Source: SZAS-79 sp965279075 (lineage in GTDB: Bacteria > Pseudomonadota > Gammaproteobacteria > Burkholderiales > SG8-39). From it: a stretch of DNA of 64,000 nt. The position numbers and the translations under genes were made by a program. Below are positions 48,084-59,898 of the stretch, in pieces. The notes beneath the pieces are model-generated. The model had not been told where the DNA came from. It searched no databases and worked only from the letters and a program-made list of their open reading frames with translations. Every line of letters begins with the position of its first letter. Within the stretch, counting starts at the first letter, position 1. The stretch covers positions 372,001 to 436,000 of the forward strand of contig CBDIHI010000012.1 in NCBI GenBank assembly GCA_965279075.1, in the 5' to 3' direction.

Positions 48084-50336
48084 CTATTTTGGTGCCTCCT
48101 GCATGAACCTTTGAATTTCAGAGTGGTGCACGGCGAAGCCTATGCCTTCTACCGCGCGCCTCACAAGCTTTTGGGTATTTACACCGACAACTTGGCGATC
48201 GGAAAAAAGTGGTCCTCCTGAGTTGCCGGGGCTGATTGCAGCGTCCGTCTGGATAACCATCATCTCCCTTGAACCCGGCACAAGCGGATTCGTCATTTTG
48301 CGAACCGCGCTGATGATTCCCCGTGTGATGCTGAACTCCAGGCCTTGGGGGTGTCCTATCGCTTCGACTGTCGAACCGGCCGCCAGCGGACTGTTCGCAA
48401 AGACCACGGGCACCCCCTTGTCGGTGACACGGATCAATGCCAGATCCAGGCCGGGATCCGAATGGACAACTCGACCCACAGCCTCGGTTCCGTTGCGAAG
48501 CTTGATCTCGGCGATCCGCGCCCCTTCGACGACGTGAAAGTTGGTCAGGACGAGATCGGGCGAAACATAGAATCCCGAACCGAGGCCGCCTTTGGGATTC
48601 TTGACGACAACGACGCTTTCCATCCGTTCGTCGGGGCGGCTTTCCGTGGAGCTGCGGGCGAGAGTTGCGGCAGTCGCGACTCGCACGCGCCCAGCGCTTT
48701 CCCGCTCGCCTTCCGACGCAAGCTCCTGAATGGAACTGTACGGCGCAAAGCTCAATTGCGAACCGGTGACTCCGGTGAAGGCCCAGGACGATGTCAATCC
48801 GGCGGAGGATGCTTCGTACCGATCGAGAGCCTTTTCGTCGTCGTAAGTCTGTCCATGTGCCGAAGCGGCAGGATCTTTCTCATGGACGTTGTAGACGATC
48901 CGGAACGATTTCTTGTCCGACCAAGACTGATCGATTCGCGCTACCGCCTTGGAGTTCAAGTCCACCAGCCAGATCCTGACGTCCCTCGCCTTCGCGGTCT
49001 CTACATGGGTGACATTGAATTTGTAGTCCTGGTGAACCGTTTCGTCGATGGTGGGCGATGTACGGGCAAAGTTCTCCTGCGCCTGCCTTGCCGCGGAAGC
49101 CAGGATGCCTTCCGATACACCCCTCGCCAAGGCGCCGAAAATCCCCCCTTGCTGATTGAAGGAATTCTGGATCCTCTGCTGTGAATAGGCGTTCTGGGCC
49201 TGGTATGCCTTCAAGCGGGCCTGATCGTAGTCTGGATTCGGAAGCTTCCGAATCCCGGTTTCGAAACGACTGGAAACCTCCTCCTTTCGCGTGACCTTGC
49301 GATCGACTGCCATCTCTCCGGGTTGTATGACGACGGCGTAGTCATAGGAACCCTTCTCCAACTCCTCAGCAAACTGGGCGAACGGCAGCACTTTGAAGGG
49401 CTCCCTGCGGTCGTGCGTGACAATCGCCGCGCCCTTGCTGTTTGCCTCAATGTTCTGAACTTCAAAAAGCGCGATTCGAAAGCCTTTGGGCTGTTCGACA
49501 TTGAAGCCAGCAGTTCGAGCTTGCTCAAGCGCCTTGATTTTCTCGGTGAACGCCGTTGACGGCGAGGAGCTTTCAGGCAGGGAGCGATCGAAGAACATGG
49601 CGCCAATCTGGTCAGCCTCTTTGGTGCGGAGCGCGCGCTTGTATTTTGCGTAAAAGGCAAGAATTTGCGCTGATGTTGCCTTCTCGAGCGCGGCCTTCAC
49701 AATCGGGAAATTTCCCTCCAGAAATTCCCCCGCGGGGATGGAAGCCGGGTATGCCTCAAAGAAAGGCTCGCCGACGAGAAGGTCATAGGCTGCAAAAGCC
49801 GTAGATGCAGACCCTCGGAGTTGCTCGGATACTTGCCTTAGAAGTACTCCCAGGCCTTCCACAGAGGCCATTCGATACTTTGGGTTGCGGAGCAATACAA
49901 CCTCCTCGTATTCCCGTATCGACACTTCCGCTTCGGACAGGGCTGACTTGGCCTTTCGCCATTCCGATGGGGGGAGTGGAATCGATTCCTGAATTCGGCG
50001 GAGGTCCTGAATCCCTGAATCCACCTTGTTGCTGCGGCTACCATTGAGCGCATCCGCAATGGCCTTTAGCGTCGCGTCAAACGAATCGCCCTGTGACTTA
50101 AAGTATTCCTGCTCGGCGGCGTAGTACTTCGCAGCCTCTTCGAAGTCCTTCTTTTCGACCAGTGTGTTGAGGGCGCTCCCCTTGGGGGAGGTGATGTTGC
50201 CGATAATGTTTCCGATCCCCTTGAACAAGTCGAAAAGAGGTTGGGGGGCGGATGACGGGTCGGAGTTCTGGCCCAGCGCCGAAAAGGCGGCTGCGTAGAT
50301 TACGGTGCCAAACAGGTACCCCAAATGAGATCTCAT
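48084..50336 (-). CDS. Exported HtrA-like trypsin-type serine protease with a large unrecognised N-terminal region
   Basis: The 750-residue protein has a signal peptide (about residues 1-22). The last 200 residues are a trypsin-like domain of HtrA/DegP type with the triad H601 (LTNFHVVEGA), D631 (PGLDLALIRV) and S706 (ISPGNSGGPLF). No PDZ domain follows. Residues about 25-560 are unfamiliar: a helical, Glu/Lys-rich part (to about 160), a mid region rich in Phe and a QQGGIFGALARGVSEG segment near 405. Codon use is less GC-biased than neighbours. The start is chosen at ATG 50336, since it begins the signal peptide and has GGGAGGG upstream. Function unknown; probably periplasmic. Confidence 0.8.
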   Translation of the reverse strand: MRSHLGYLFGTVIYAAAFSALGQNSDPSSAPQPLFDLFKGIGNIIGNITSPKGSALNTLVEKKDFEEAAKYYAAEQEYFKSQGDSFDATLKAIADALNGSRSNKVDSGIQDLRRIQESIPLPPSEWRKAKSALSEAEVSIREYEEVVLLRNPKYRMASVEGLGVLLRQVSEQLRGSASTAFAAYDLLVGEPFFEAYPASIPAGEFLEGNFPIVKAALEKATSAQILAFYAKYKRALRTKEADQIGAMFFDRSLPESSSPSTAFTEKIKALEQARTAGFNVEQPKGFRIALFEVQNIEANSKGAAIVTHDRREPFKVLPFAQFAEELEKGSYDYAVVIQPGEMAVDRKVTRKEEVSSRFETGIRKLPNPDYDQARLKAYQAQNAYSQQRIQNSFNQQGGIFGALARGVSEGILASAARQAQENFARTSPTIDETVHQDYKFNVTHVETAKARDVRIWLVDLNSKAVARIDQSWSDKKSFRIVYNVHEKDPAASAHGQTYDDEKALDRYEASSAGLTSSWAFTGVTGSQLSFAPYSSIQELASEGERESAGRVRVATAATLARSSTESRPDERMESVVVVKNPKGGLGSGFYVSPDLVLTNFHVVEGARIAEIKLRNGTEAVGRVVHSDPGLDLALIRVTDKGVPVVFANSPLAAGSTVEAIGHPQGLEFSITRGIISAVRKMTNPLVPGSREMMVIQTDAAISPGNSGGPLFSDRQVVGVNTQKLVRRAVEGIGFAVHHSEIQRFMQEAPK

Positions 50337-50459
50337 GCGGCTGCCCTCCCCCGAGGCTGAACTTCCTATCAGTCTAGTATGTTGGGGGGATTTTGCGAAG
50401 AGTGGCAAATCCATTGGCTTCTGTAGCGTGACTTAGTTCTTGCGCTTAGGTCCTGTGCT

Positions 50460-50816
50460 TCAGGGGTCTCGCCCGTCGGGCGGCGAAATCAGATCCACGC
50501 TCGTTGTGACCCGGGCGTCGCGCCCGTAGTTGGACGGCATGAGCCGCCGACGGATCAGCGTGCGCAGGTGGTTGTGCAGGGCGCACAGCGGGAAGGCCGC
50601 GCCGGCGCCGAGCGCGAAATAGGCCAGCCCGCGGGCGTCGGGCGCGACCAGGACCGACAGCAGCCCGGCGAGTGTCGCGACCGCCAGCGTGGACAACGAC
50701 GCGGGGCGATGCCGCGGCCTGAAGCACAGCAGCACCGAGGCGACGTAGCCGAGGCCGCAGGAGACCCAGAGTGCCGCGAGGAGGGGTTCGCCGCCCATGC
50801 CGTTGCGCCTGTGCAA
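50460..50816 (-). CDS. Small putative membrane protein
   Basis: The 118-residue product (TTG start at 50816; ATG at 50798 is an alternative) has three hydrophobic stretches (LLAALWVSCGLGYVASVLL, LAVATLAGLLSVLV, LAYFALGAGAAFPLCALH) followed by a basic C-terminal tail. No family is recognised, no convincing ribosome site is visible, and the region could be a chance reading frame in GC-rich DNA. Hydrophobic pattern and isolated position are the only support. Confidence 0.4.
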   Translation of the reverse strand: MHRRNGMGGEPLLAALWVSCGLGYVASVLLCFRPRHRPASLSTLAVATLAGLLSVLVAPDARGLAYFALGAGAAFPLCALHNHLRTLIRRRLMPSNYGRDARVTTSVDLISPPDGRDP

Positions 50817-50977
50817 TGCTGATGTTCCACGCTAGGACGGTAGCCCCGGGCTGTCCAGACACTTGTTGAGATGACAGCCCTACGCAGGATTGCGATGGCG
50901 CAGGGGGCGGCCGCCCGTTGACTCGGCGAGTGCCCGACCCGATAATGTAGACACACGTAGATACAAAAGGAGACCCG

Positions 50978-51247
50978 ATGACGACGAAAGGCGTGCGGAT
51001 GGAACTCACGGTTTCCAAGTGGGGCAACAGCCTCGCGGTGCGGCTACCCGCGGAGGCGGCCCTGAAAATCGGCGTGCGCGAAGGCGATGCGCTGGTCGCG
51101 GAGGTCTCCCCCGACGGACGCCTGGTGCTCGCCGCGCAGGGCAGCGCCATCGGCAGGCCCGAGTCGCGCCGCCTGCGCCGGTTCCTCGCGTCGCAGGCCG
51201 AGACGGCGCCGGTGGTCGGGGACATGCGCCGCGGCGCGCGCTACTGA
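50978..51247 (+). CDS. MazE/AbrB-type antitoxin (VapB-like)
   Basis: The 89-residue protein has the SpoVT/AbrB fold signature ELTVSKWGNSLAVRLPAEAALKIGVREGDALVAEV in its first 50 residues and an Arg-rich C-terminal tail for toxin binding. AAAAGGAGA precedes the ATG. It is the first gene of a two-gene operon; its stop overlaps the VapC start (TGATG at 51245). The region 50940-50975 upstream (TGTAGACACACGTAGATACA) shows partial repeats that could be its autoregulatory site. Confidence 0.92.
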   Translation: MTTKGVRMELTVSKWGNSLAVRLPAEAALKIGVREGDALVAEVSPDGRLVLAAQGSAIGRPESRRLRRFLASQAETAPVVGDMRRGARY

Positions 51248-51669
51248 TGGTCTACGTCGATACGAGTGCACTGGTCCCGGTCTTCATTCGCGAGCCGAAG
51301 AGCGATGCCGTCATCGGCTGGCTCGAATCTTCCGGCGAGCGCCTGGCGCTGAGCGAGTGGTCTCTGGTGGAGTTCGCTTCCGCCGCGGCGATCAAGGTGC
51401 GCACCGGGCAGGCGGCGGCCCTGCTTGCGAAGCAGGCCACGACCCGTGCCCGTGAGTTCGCACGCAAGCATTGCATCGTGGCGCTTCCCGGACGCGGGGA
51501 ATTCGTCCGGGCTGCCGAACTGGCGGGTGACGGTGCCCTGAAGCTGAGGGCGGGGGATGCGCTGCATCTCGCCATGGCCGAGAGCCTGGGCGCGAAAGGG
51601 ATCCTCTGCCTCGACGAGGCGATGGGCGAGAGTGCGCGGGCGCTGGGGATGAGGGTGGTGGAGGTCTGA
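51247..51669 (+). CDS. vapC: PIN domain toxin, VapC family, second pair
   Basis: The 140-residue PIN-domain protein has YVDTSALVPVF at the N-terminus, the second acid in LSEWSLVEFASA, then RAGDALHLAMAESLG and LCLDEAMGESARALG. The four acidic positions for metal binding appear intact. It is a probable RNA-cleaving toxin neutralised by the MazE-type antitoxin encoded just upstream with a one-base overlap. It is not a close relative of the VapC at 34588. Confidence 0.92.
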   Translation: MVYVDTSALVPVFIREPKSDAVIGWLESSGERLALSEWSLVEFASAAAIKVRTGQAAALLAKQATTRAREFARKHCIVALPGRGEFVRAAELAGDGALKLRAGDALHLAMAESLGAKGILCLDEAMGESARALGMRVVEV

Positions 51670-51678
51670 GGGGCCGGC

Positions 51679-52011
51679 TTATGCCAACGATACAGAGACC
51701 AGCCCCGACGGACGCCCCTTCGCCTTGGGTCGGATGATGATCTCCACGTCGTGATCGAGCAGCGTGAGGAATCTCAGCAGGCGCTCGGATGAGAATCGGC
51801 TCAGCTTGTAATTCTTGAGGTCCGATACATGTGGCTGGGGAATCCCGAAAAGCGGCGCGACTTTCGCCTGCGTGAGGCGATGCTGTGCGATAAGGTCGTT
51901 CAACCGCATCGCCAGCTGCACCCGCAGTTTGCGTTCTCCCGCGTCCGCGAAGCCGAGATCGACGAAGACATCGTCGCTTCCCGCATCCACCGCCTCACGC
52001 TTCTTCTTCAT
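51679..52011 (-). CDS. HigA-like Xre antitoxin
   Basis: The 110-residue protein has a Xre HTH in RLNDLIAQHRLTQAKVAPLFGIPQPHVSDLKNYKLSRFSSERLLRFL, followed by a LDHDVEIIIRPK strand typical of HigA-type antitoxins from Gp49-like pairs. ATG at 52011 is chosen because the full-length toxin reading frame ends just inside it (stop at 51995); an ATG at 52053 is also possible. It should neutralise the HigB-like toxin encoded upstream, which carries a premature stop. Confidence 0.88.
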   Translation of the reverse strand: MKKKREAVDAGSDDVFVDLGFADAGERKLRVQLAMRLNDLIAQHRLTQAKVAPLFGIPQPHVSDLKNYKLSRFSSERLLRFLTLLDHDVEIIIRPKAKGRPSGLVSVSLA

Positions 52012-52375
52012 AACGCGCCTCGTAGTCCGCACGCGCCGTTTTAAGGCGCTCATGAATCAACTCGACATCCGTCCGGGCTGTCCGCACGCCCGAATGGGAC
52101 TACTTCTGAAAGCAGTGAAGTACGTAGACCGCTTTCTCAAACCGCACCGTGTACGCCACGCGCCAGGTGTCGCCGCGATGGTCCTCCACCAACTCGAACA
52201 CGCCCGGTCCTTCGCCTTTCCATGGTTTTGCCGAAGGCGGGACTCCGCCTGCCTGCACCACGCCAAGCGCATATCCGAAGTCGTCGACTACCTGCTCTGG
52301 GAAGGTCAGCAAATCCTTCTTGGCCGATCCGATCCAGTGGAGTAGCTTCTCCGGCGATTGAATAGTCCGGGGCAT
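51995..52375 (-). pseudogene. HigB-like (phage Gp49/RelE-type) toxin interrupted by an amber codon
   Basis: From ATG at 52375 the frame encodes MPRTIQSPEKLLHWIGSAKK..., the family's SAKPWKGEGPGVFELVEDHRGDTWRVAYTVRF core and VYVLHCFQK, then a TAG at 52100-52102. In the same frame translation would continue for 34 residues (SHSGVRTARTDVELIHERL..., ARYEEEA) to a TGA at 51995-51997. Intact relatives read FQKKSK-G at this point, so an AAG to TAG change has probably truncated the toxin from about 125 to 91 residues. The lost part is a C-terminal helix. It may be inactive or made only by readthrough. The antitoxin gene overlaps its end. Confidence 0.82.
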
Positions 52376-52383
52376 TGGGAAGT

Positions 52384-52399
52384 ATACCGTATTGGGTAT
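52384..52399 (-). promoter_or_regulatory. Operator-like inverted repeat before the HigBA operon
   Basis: ATACC-GTATTG-GGTAT lies 9-24 bp upstream of the HigB-like ATG. Position and symmetry fit an autoregulatory site bound by the HigA-type antitoxin. Arms are only five base pairs, so support is modest. Confidence 0.45.
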
Positions 52400-52466
52400 G
52401 TATGACGAACGCTGCCATTCCTCAAAGACCTGCGCTTCGAAATGCGATCGTATCCAATACAGGCAG

Positions 52467-52531
52467 ATGGCAGCATTTCGCCCGGAAACCCGCGCCTGGC
52501 GCGGACCTTGGGCGAAAAGTGTGAGTATTGG
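52467..52531. repeat. Dispersed 65-bp intergenic repeat, copy 2
   Basis: Gap-free relative of 25597-25661, running from ATGGCAGCATTTCGC to GTGAGTATTGG. The best-conserved part is CCTGGCGCGGAC. Here a CCAATAC at 52454-52460 is the reverse complement of GTATTGG at the right end, so the element may be bounded by short inverted repeats. It ends three bases before the stop of the flavoenzyme gene. Confidence 0.65.
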
Positions 52532-52534
52532 CCG

Positions 52535-53962
52535 TTACAGGACCTTGCCCGGGTTCATGATCCCCTGCGGATCCAATGCGTCCTTCACCCGCTGCATCAG
52601 CTCCATCTCAACCTTCGATTTCCGGGGCTTGATGGCGAGGCGCTTCAACTGCCCGACGCCATGCTCGGCCGAGATCGACCCGCCCAGGCGGTCGACGACG
52701 GCGTAGACGATCTCGTTCACGGCCTTGATGTTTTTCATCAGCTCGCGCGTACCGGTCTCGTCGGCCATGCCGATGTTGTAGTGCAGGTTGCCGTCGCCGA
52801 TGTGCCCGAAGATGTAGCCGACGCAGCCGGGATACGCCTTCGTCAGTGCCGCCATGCCGTCGCCGATCATCGCCGGGATGCTCGACACCGGCACCGACAC
52901 GTCGTGCTTCACGTTGGTGAACTGCGCCTCGGGGATGGTTTCGCGGATCGTCCACAGCGCATCGGACTGCGCCCCGCTCTGCGCCAGCGCCACGTCGATC
53001 AGGATCCCCTGCTCGGTGCATTCCATCAGCGCGCCTTCAGCGCGCGCGGTAAGCGCCTCCTGCGCGCCGCCGTCGGTCATCTCGCACAGCACGTACCAAG
53101 GGTGCCGGCCGGGCAGCGGGTCGGGGATGCCGGGCTTGTGCGCGATGACGGTGTCGAGCACGACGCGCGAGATCAGTTCGAACGCGGTGAGCCGGTCGCC
53201 CATGCGCGCGCGCAGCGCGGCGAGCAGCTCGACCGCCTTCTGCGGGCTCTCGACCGCGATCCAGGCCGTCGCCCGCGCCGAGGGCTTGGGAAAAAGCTTC
53301 AGCACGGCGCCGGTGATGATGCCGAGCGTGCCTTCGGCGCCCATGAAGAGGTGCTTCAGATCGTAGCCGGTGTTGTCCTTGCGCAGCGCCTTGAGGCCCT
53401 CCCAGACGCGGCCGTCGGGCAGCACGACTTCCAGCCCGAGTACGAGGTCGCGCGCATTGCCGTAGCGAAGCACGCCCACGCCGCCCGCGTTGGTGGATAG
53501 GTTGCCGCCGATCTGGCAGCTGCCTTCGGCGGCCAGCGACAGCGGGAACAGCCGCCCGGCATCGTCGGCCGCCTGCTGCAGGGTCTGCAGGATGCAGCCG
53601 GCGTCCACGGTCATCGTGTCGTTCAACGGGTCGATCGAGCGGATGCGGTTCAGGCGCGCGACGGATACGACGACTTCGGGCCGCGTGCCGGTGGGCACGG
53701 AGCCGCCGCAGAGGCTCGTATTGCCGGCCTGGGGGACGATGGCGACGCCGTGCTGCGCGCACAGCGCCACCACGCGGGACACCTCATCGGTATTCGCGGG
53801 GCGCACCACGGCGGTGCCGGTGCCGGGAAAGACCTTGCGCCAGTCGGTGTAGTACTTCGCGACGTCGGCGGGCTCGGTGAGCACGTGTTGCGGGCCGACG
53901 ACGGACGCGAGGTCCTTGAAGAACGCCGGGCTGACGGGAACGGGCTGCGGTAGGGAGGCCAT
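52535..53962 (-). CDS. FAD-linked oxidase, GlcD/D-lactate or D-2-hydroxyglutarate dehydrogenase family
   Basis: The 475-residue protein is a VAO-type flavoprotein: VVRPANTDEVSRVVALCAQHG, then PQAGNTSLCGGSVP and GNLSTNAGGVGVLRYGNARDLVLGLEVVLPDG for the FAD site, and in the C-terminal cap GYIFGHIGDGNLHYNI and ISAEHGVGQLKR, the metal/substrate histidines. It oxidises a D-2-hydroxy acid to the 2-oxo acid. It is divergent from the nitroreductase gene by 27 bp. Distinguishing D-lactate from D-2-hydroxyglutarate is not possible by eye. Confidence 0.92.
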   Translation of the reverse strand: MASLPQPVPVSPAFFKDLASVVGPQHVLTEPADVAKYYTDWRKVFPGTGTAVVRPANTDEVSRVVALCAQHGVAIVPQAGNTSLCGGSVPTGTRPEVVVSVARLNRIRSIDPLNDTMTVDAGCILQTLQQAADDAGRLFPLSLAAEGSCQIGGNLSTNAGGVGVLRYGNARDLVLGLEVVLPDGRVWEGLKALRKDNTGYDLKHLFMGAEGTLGIITGAVLKLFPKPSARATAWIAVESPQKAVELLAALRARMGDRLTAFELISRVVLDTVIAHKPGIPDPLPGRHPWYVLCEMTDGGAQEALTARAEGALMECTEQGILIDVALAQSGAQSDALWTIRETIPEAQFTNVKHDVSVPVSSIPAMIGDGMAALTKAYPGCVGYIFGHIGDGNLHYNIGMADETGTRELMKNIKAVNEIVYAVVDRLGGSISAEHGVGQLKRLAIKPRKSKVEMELMQRVKDALDPQGIMNPGKVL

Positions 53963-53989
53963 GCCGGTATTATCGCGGTTCCGCCTGTT

Positions 53990-54751
53990 GTGTCACAAAC
54001 ACCGCGCCACTGGAGCACGCCCTTGACCGACCCCGCCCTCGGAGCCCTTCCCTTTGCCGCAGGTTCGCGCGCATCCACCTTAGAGGAGGCGATGCTGTCC
54101 CGGCGCAGCGTGCGTGCGTTTCGCCCGGACCCCGTGCCGCGCGCGACGGTGGAGGAGATCCTCGCGCTGGCGAGCCGCGCGCCCTCGGGCACCAACATCC
54201 AGCCGTGGAAGGTCCGCGTGCTCTCGGGCGCGGTGCGCGATCGCTTGAGCCGCGCGATGGTCGAGGCCTACGCGAGCAAGGGCGACGAGGGCTTCGAGCC
54301 GCCGTACAACTACTACCCGGTCAAGTGGCGCGACCCCTACCTCGCGCGCCGCAGGAAGGTGGGCTGGGACCTGTACGGGATCCTCGGCCTCACGCGCGAC
54401 AACAAGGCCGGCATGGCGAACCAGCACGCCCGCAACTTCAGGTTCTTCGACGCCCCGGTCGGGCTGATCTTCACGCTGGATGCGGACCTCGAACTCGGCA
54501 GCTGGCTCGACTACGGCATGTTCCTGCAGAACATCATGCTCGCGGCGCGCGCCAAGGGCCTCGACACCTGCCCGCAGGCGGCGATCTCGAACGCGCACAA
54601 GGTGGTGCGCGCCGAGCTCTCCATCCCCGACAGCGAGCAGATCGTCTGCGGCATGTCGCTGGGCTACGCCGCTCCTGACGCGATCGAGAACGGCCTGGTC
54701 ACGACGCGCGAGCCGGTGGCGGGGTTCACGCAGTTCCTCGGGTTCGAATGA
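53990..54751 (+). CDS. Nitroreductase family protein
   Basis: The 253-residue FMN protein has SRRSVRAFRPDPVPRATVEEILALASRAPSGTNIQPWKV, the nitroreductase entry motif, and CPQAAISNAHKVVRAELSIPDSEQIVCGMSLGY near the C-terminus. It is expected to reduce nitroaromatics or enones with NAD(P)H in the cytoplasm. The GTG at 53990 is taken as the start, but there is no ribosome site; a later start before the SRRSVR motif is possible. Its stop overlaps the next start, so it is coupled to a solute-receptor gene. Confidence 0.87.
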   Translation: MSQTPRHWSTPLTDPALGALPFAAGSRASTLEEAMLSRRSVRAFRPDPVPRATVEEILALASRAPSGTNIQPWKVRVLSGAVRDRLSRAMVEAYASKGDEGFEPPYNYYPVKWRDPYLARRRKVGWDLYGILGLTRDNKAGMANQHARNFRFFDAPVGLIFTLDADLELGSWLDYGMFLQNIMLAARAKGLDTCPQAAISNAHKVVRAELSIPDSEQIVCGMSLGYAAPDAIENGLVTTREPVAGFTQFLGFE

Positions 54752-55919
54752 TGCGGCGAATCCTTTCCCTCCTCGCGGCGCTCGCGTTCTCGTGCGGCGC
54801 GCAGGCGCAGGCGAAACCCGTCCTTATCGGAGCCGCGATCTCGCAGACCGGCTACCTCGCCGACCTTGCCAAGGGCATGCGCGACGCGCTGCTGTTGTGG
54901 CAGGACGAGGTCAACGCGGCCGGGGGGTTGCTGGGCCGCCCGGTGGAGTTGAGGCTCTATGACGACGCGAGCGATGCCCTGCGCAACACCTCGCTCTACG
55001 AGCTGCTCGTCAAGGACGACGGCGCCGAACTGCTGGTCGGCGGGTTCGGCTCGGCCGCGACCTCGATGGGCGCGGCGGTCGCCGAACGCAACCGCCGCGT
55101 GATGGTGAACGCGACCGGCACCTCGCCCTCGATCCACAAGCGCGTCTACCGCTACCTCTTCCAGGTGCCGCCGCAGTCGGACAAGGCTGTCCTCGGCCTG
55201 CTGCAGCTGGCCGAAAAATCCGGGCTGAGGACGATGATGGTGACGGCACGCGACGAAAAGACCGCGGAGCCGCTGCTGGAGCTGTTGAGGCGGGATGCCT
55301 CCACCTACAAGGTCGAGCTGCGGCCCTCGCTGTTCTATTCCGTCGACACGAACTTCGGCCTCGGGCCTTTTGCGCGGAAGCTCGCGCCGGTCTCGCCCGA
55401 CGTGCTGGTCACGCCGGCCAGCCCGCGCGACGCCGCCGACCTCATCCGCGGCTTCAAGGCCGCGGGCTTCCTGCCCAAGGTCTTCGTGGCCCGCGGCGTC
55501 AGCGACCCGGAGTTCATCCGGCAGGTGGGCATGGACGCGGAATACTCGATGGGGTTCTCCTCGTACGAGCCGCAGCAGCCTACGGCCGGCAACGCCGCCT
55601 TCGTGAGGGCCTACCGCGCGAAATACAAGGTTGCGCCGGACTTCCACGCGGCCTGCGCCTGGGCCGCGGGCAAGGTGATCGAGGCGGCGGTGGCGAAGGC
55701 CGGGTCGCTCGACCAGGAGAAGCTGCGCGAGGCCCTGCTGGCGCTCGAAACGGATACCGTCCTCGGCGGCTACAAGGTCGCGCCCGACGGCCACCAGGTG
55801 AAGGCCGAGTCGCTCGTCGTGCAGATCCTGAAGGGCAGGCGCGAAGTCGTCTGGCCTCTGGCCTACCGCACGGCGGAGCCGGTGCTGCCGGTCCCGGGGT
55901 GGGACAGGCGCAAGCCCAA

Positions 55920-55923
<4 letters not shown>
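54748..55923 (+). CDS. Liv-type ABC transporter substrate-binding protein (orphan)
   Basis: The 391-residue protein has a signal peptide (MMRRILSLLAALAFSCGAQAQ) and a type I periplasmic-binding fold: KPVLIGAAISQTGYLADLAKGMRDALLLWQDEVNAAGGLLGRPVELRLYDD, with VGGFGSAATSMGAAV as the hinge. No permease or ATPase genes are adjacent, so it must share a transporter or have another role. It overlaps the nitroreductase stop by three bases and is followed by PEP carboxylase, also overlapping. Ligand unknown. Confidence 0.9.
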
Positions 55924-58674
<2,751 letters not shown>

Positions 58675-58682
<8 letters not shown>

Positions 58683-59898
58683 GGCGCAGGGACCGGCGGG
58701 CGGCGGGTCGTGGCGCGCGCTGGGCCTGCCGCTGGCCGTCACGATGCTGGTGCAGACGCTGGTGGCGGTCGCCGTGTACAGCGCGCCCGTCATGGCGCCG
58801 GTGGCGGGCCCCGACCTCGGCGTGCCGGCGGCGTGGGTCGGGTACTACATCGCGATCGTCTACATCGGCAGCATGCTCGGCTCGGTGCTGGCCGGCGGGC
58901 TGGTGGCGCGCTACGGGCCGATCCGCATCAGCCAGGCGGCCCTTGCGTTGTGCCTGGCGGGCCTCGCCTGCAGCGCGGCCTCCACGATGCTGCCGCTGGT
59001 GGCCGTGGGCGCATTCCTCGTCGGGCTGGGGTACGGGCCCGTCACGCCGGCCAGTTCGCAGATCCTCGTGCGCGCGACGCCCGCCTCGCTGATCTCGTTC
59101 ACGTTCTCGCTGAAGCAGACCGGCGTTCCGCTGGGCGGGGCGATTGCCGGCGCCCTCGTGCCGACGATGATCCTCGGCATGGGCTGGCACTGGTCGGCGG
59201 TTGCGATCGGGGCCGCCTGCATGGCGGGGGCCCTCGCGATCCAGCCGACCCGTGAGCGCTACGACACGCCGCGCAACGCCTCCGCGCCGATTTCGCTGCG
59301 CTCGGCCTTCGCGCCGCTGGGCTTCGTGTTCCGCGACCGGCGCATCGCCGAGATGGCCGTGGTGTCGTTCGTCTTCGGCGGCGTGCAGATCACGCTGGTG
59401 GCCTACCTCGTCACGTTCCTTACCGAGACATTCGCGATGTCGCTGGTGCTGGCCGGCTTCGTGATGTCGGCCTCGCAGGCGGCGAGCGTGGTCGGCCGCA
59501 TCGCCTGGGGACTGGTCGCCGACCGGTGGTTCACGCGCCGCGCGATGCTCGGGCTGCTCGGCGCGGGCATGGGACTGTGCGCGCTGACCACGCTGTGGGC
59601 GAGCCCTGCGTGGCCGCTGTGGTTGCTGTTCCTCTTCGCGACGGCGTTCGGCACCACGGCGGTGGGTTGGAACGGCGTGTTCCTCGCCGAGGTCGCGCGC
59701 CTTGCGCCGCCGGGCAAGACCGGCGAGGCCACCGGCGGGTGCATGTTCTTCACTTTCTTCGGCGTGGTGGTCAGCCCGCCCCTCTTCTCGCAGGCGCTCT
59801 CGTTCGGCGGCAGCTACGCGGGCGCCTATGCCGTGTTCGGCGTGCCTGCGCTGCTGACCGGGCTGTGGCTGCTGTTCGTGCGGCGCCGCCCGGGATGA
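58675..59898 (+). CDS. MFS transporter
   Basis: The 407-residue protein has about twelve membrane segments, with a major facilitator loop motif GGLVARYGPIRISQAAL, the TPASSQILVRATPASLISFTFSLKQTGVPLGGAIAG helix 4-5 region and RIAWGLVADRWFTRRAMLG in the second half. It starts at GTG 58675 inside the end of ppc. Substrate is not evident. It is probably co-transcribed with ppc and with the downstream hydrolase gene, whose start overlaps its stop. Confidence 0.9.

Noticed and set aside
50446..51225. Second leftward frame across the small membrane protein and the MazE-type gene
   Set aside because: It runs antisense to the antitoxin gene and has Arg/Pro-rich composition without a domain.
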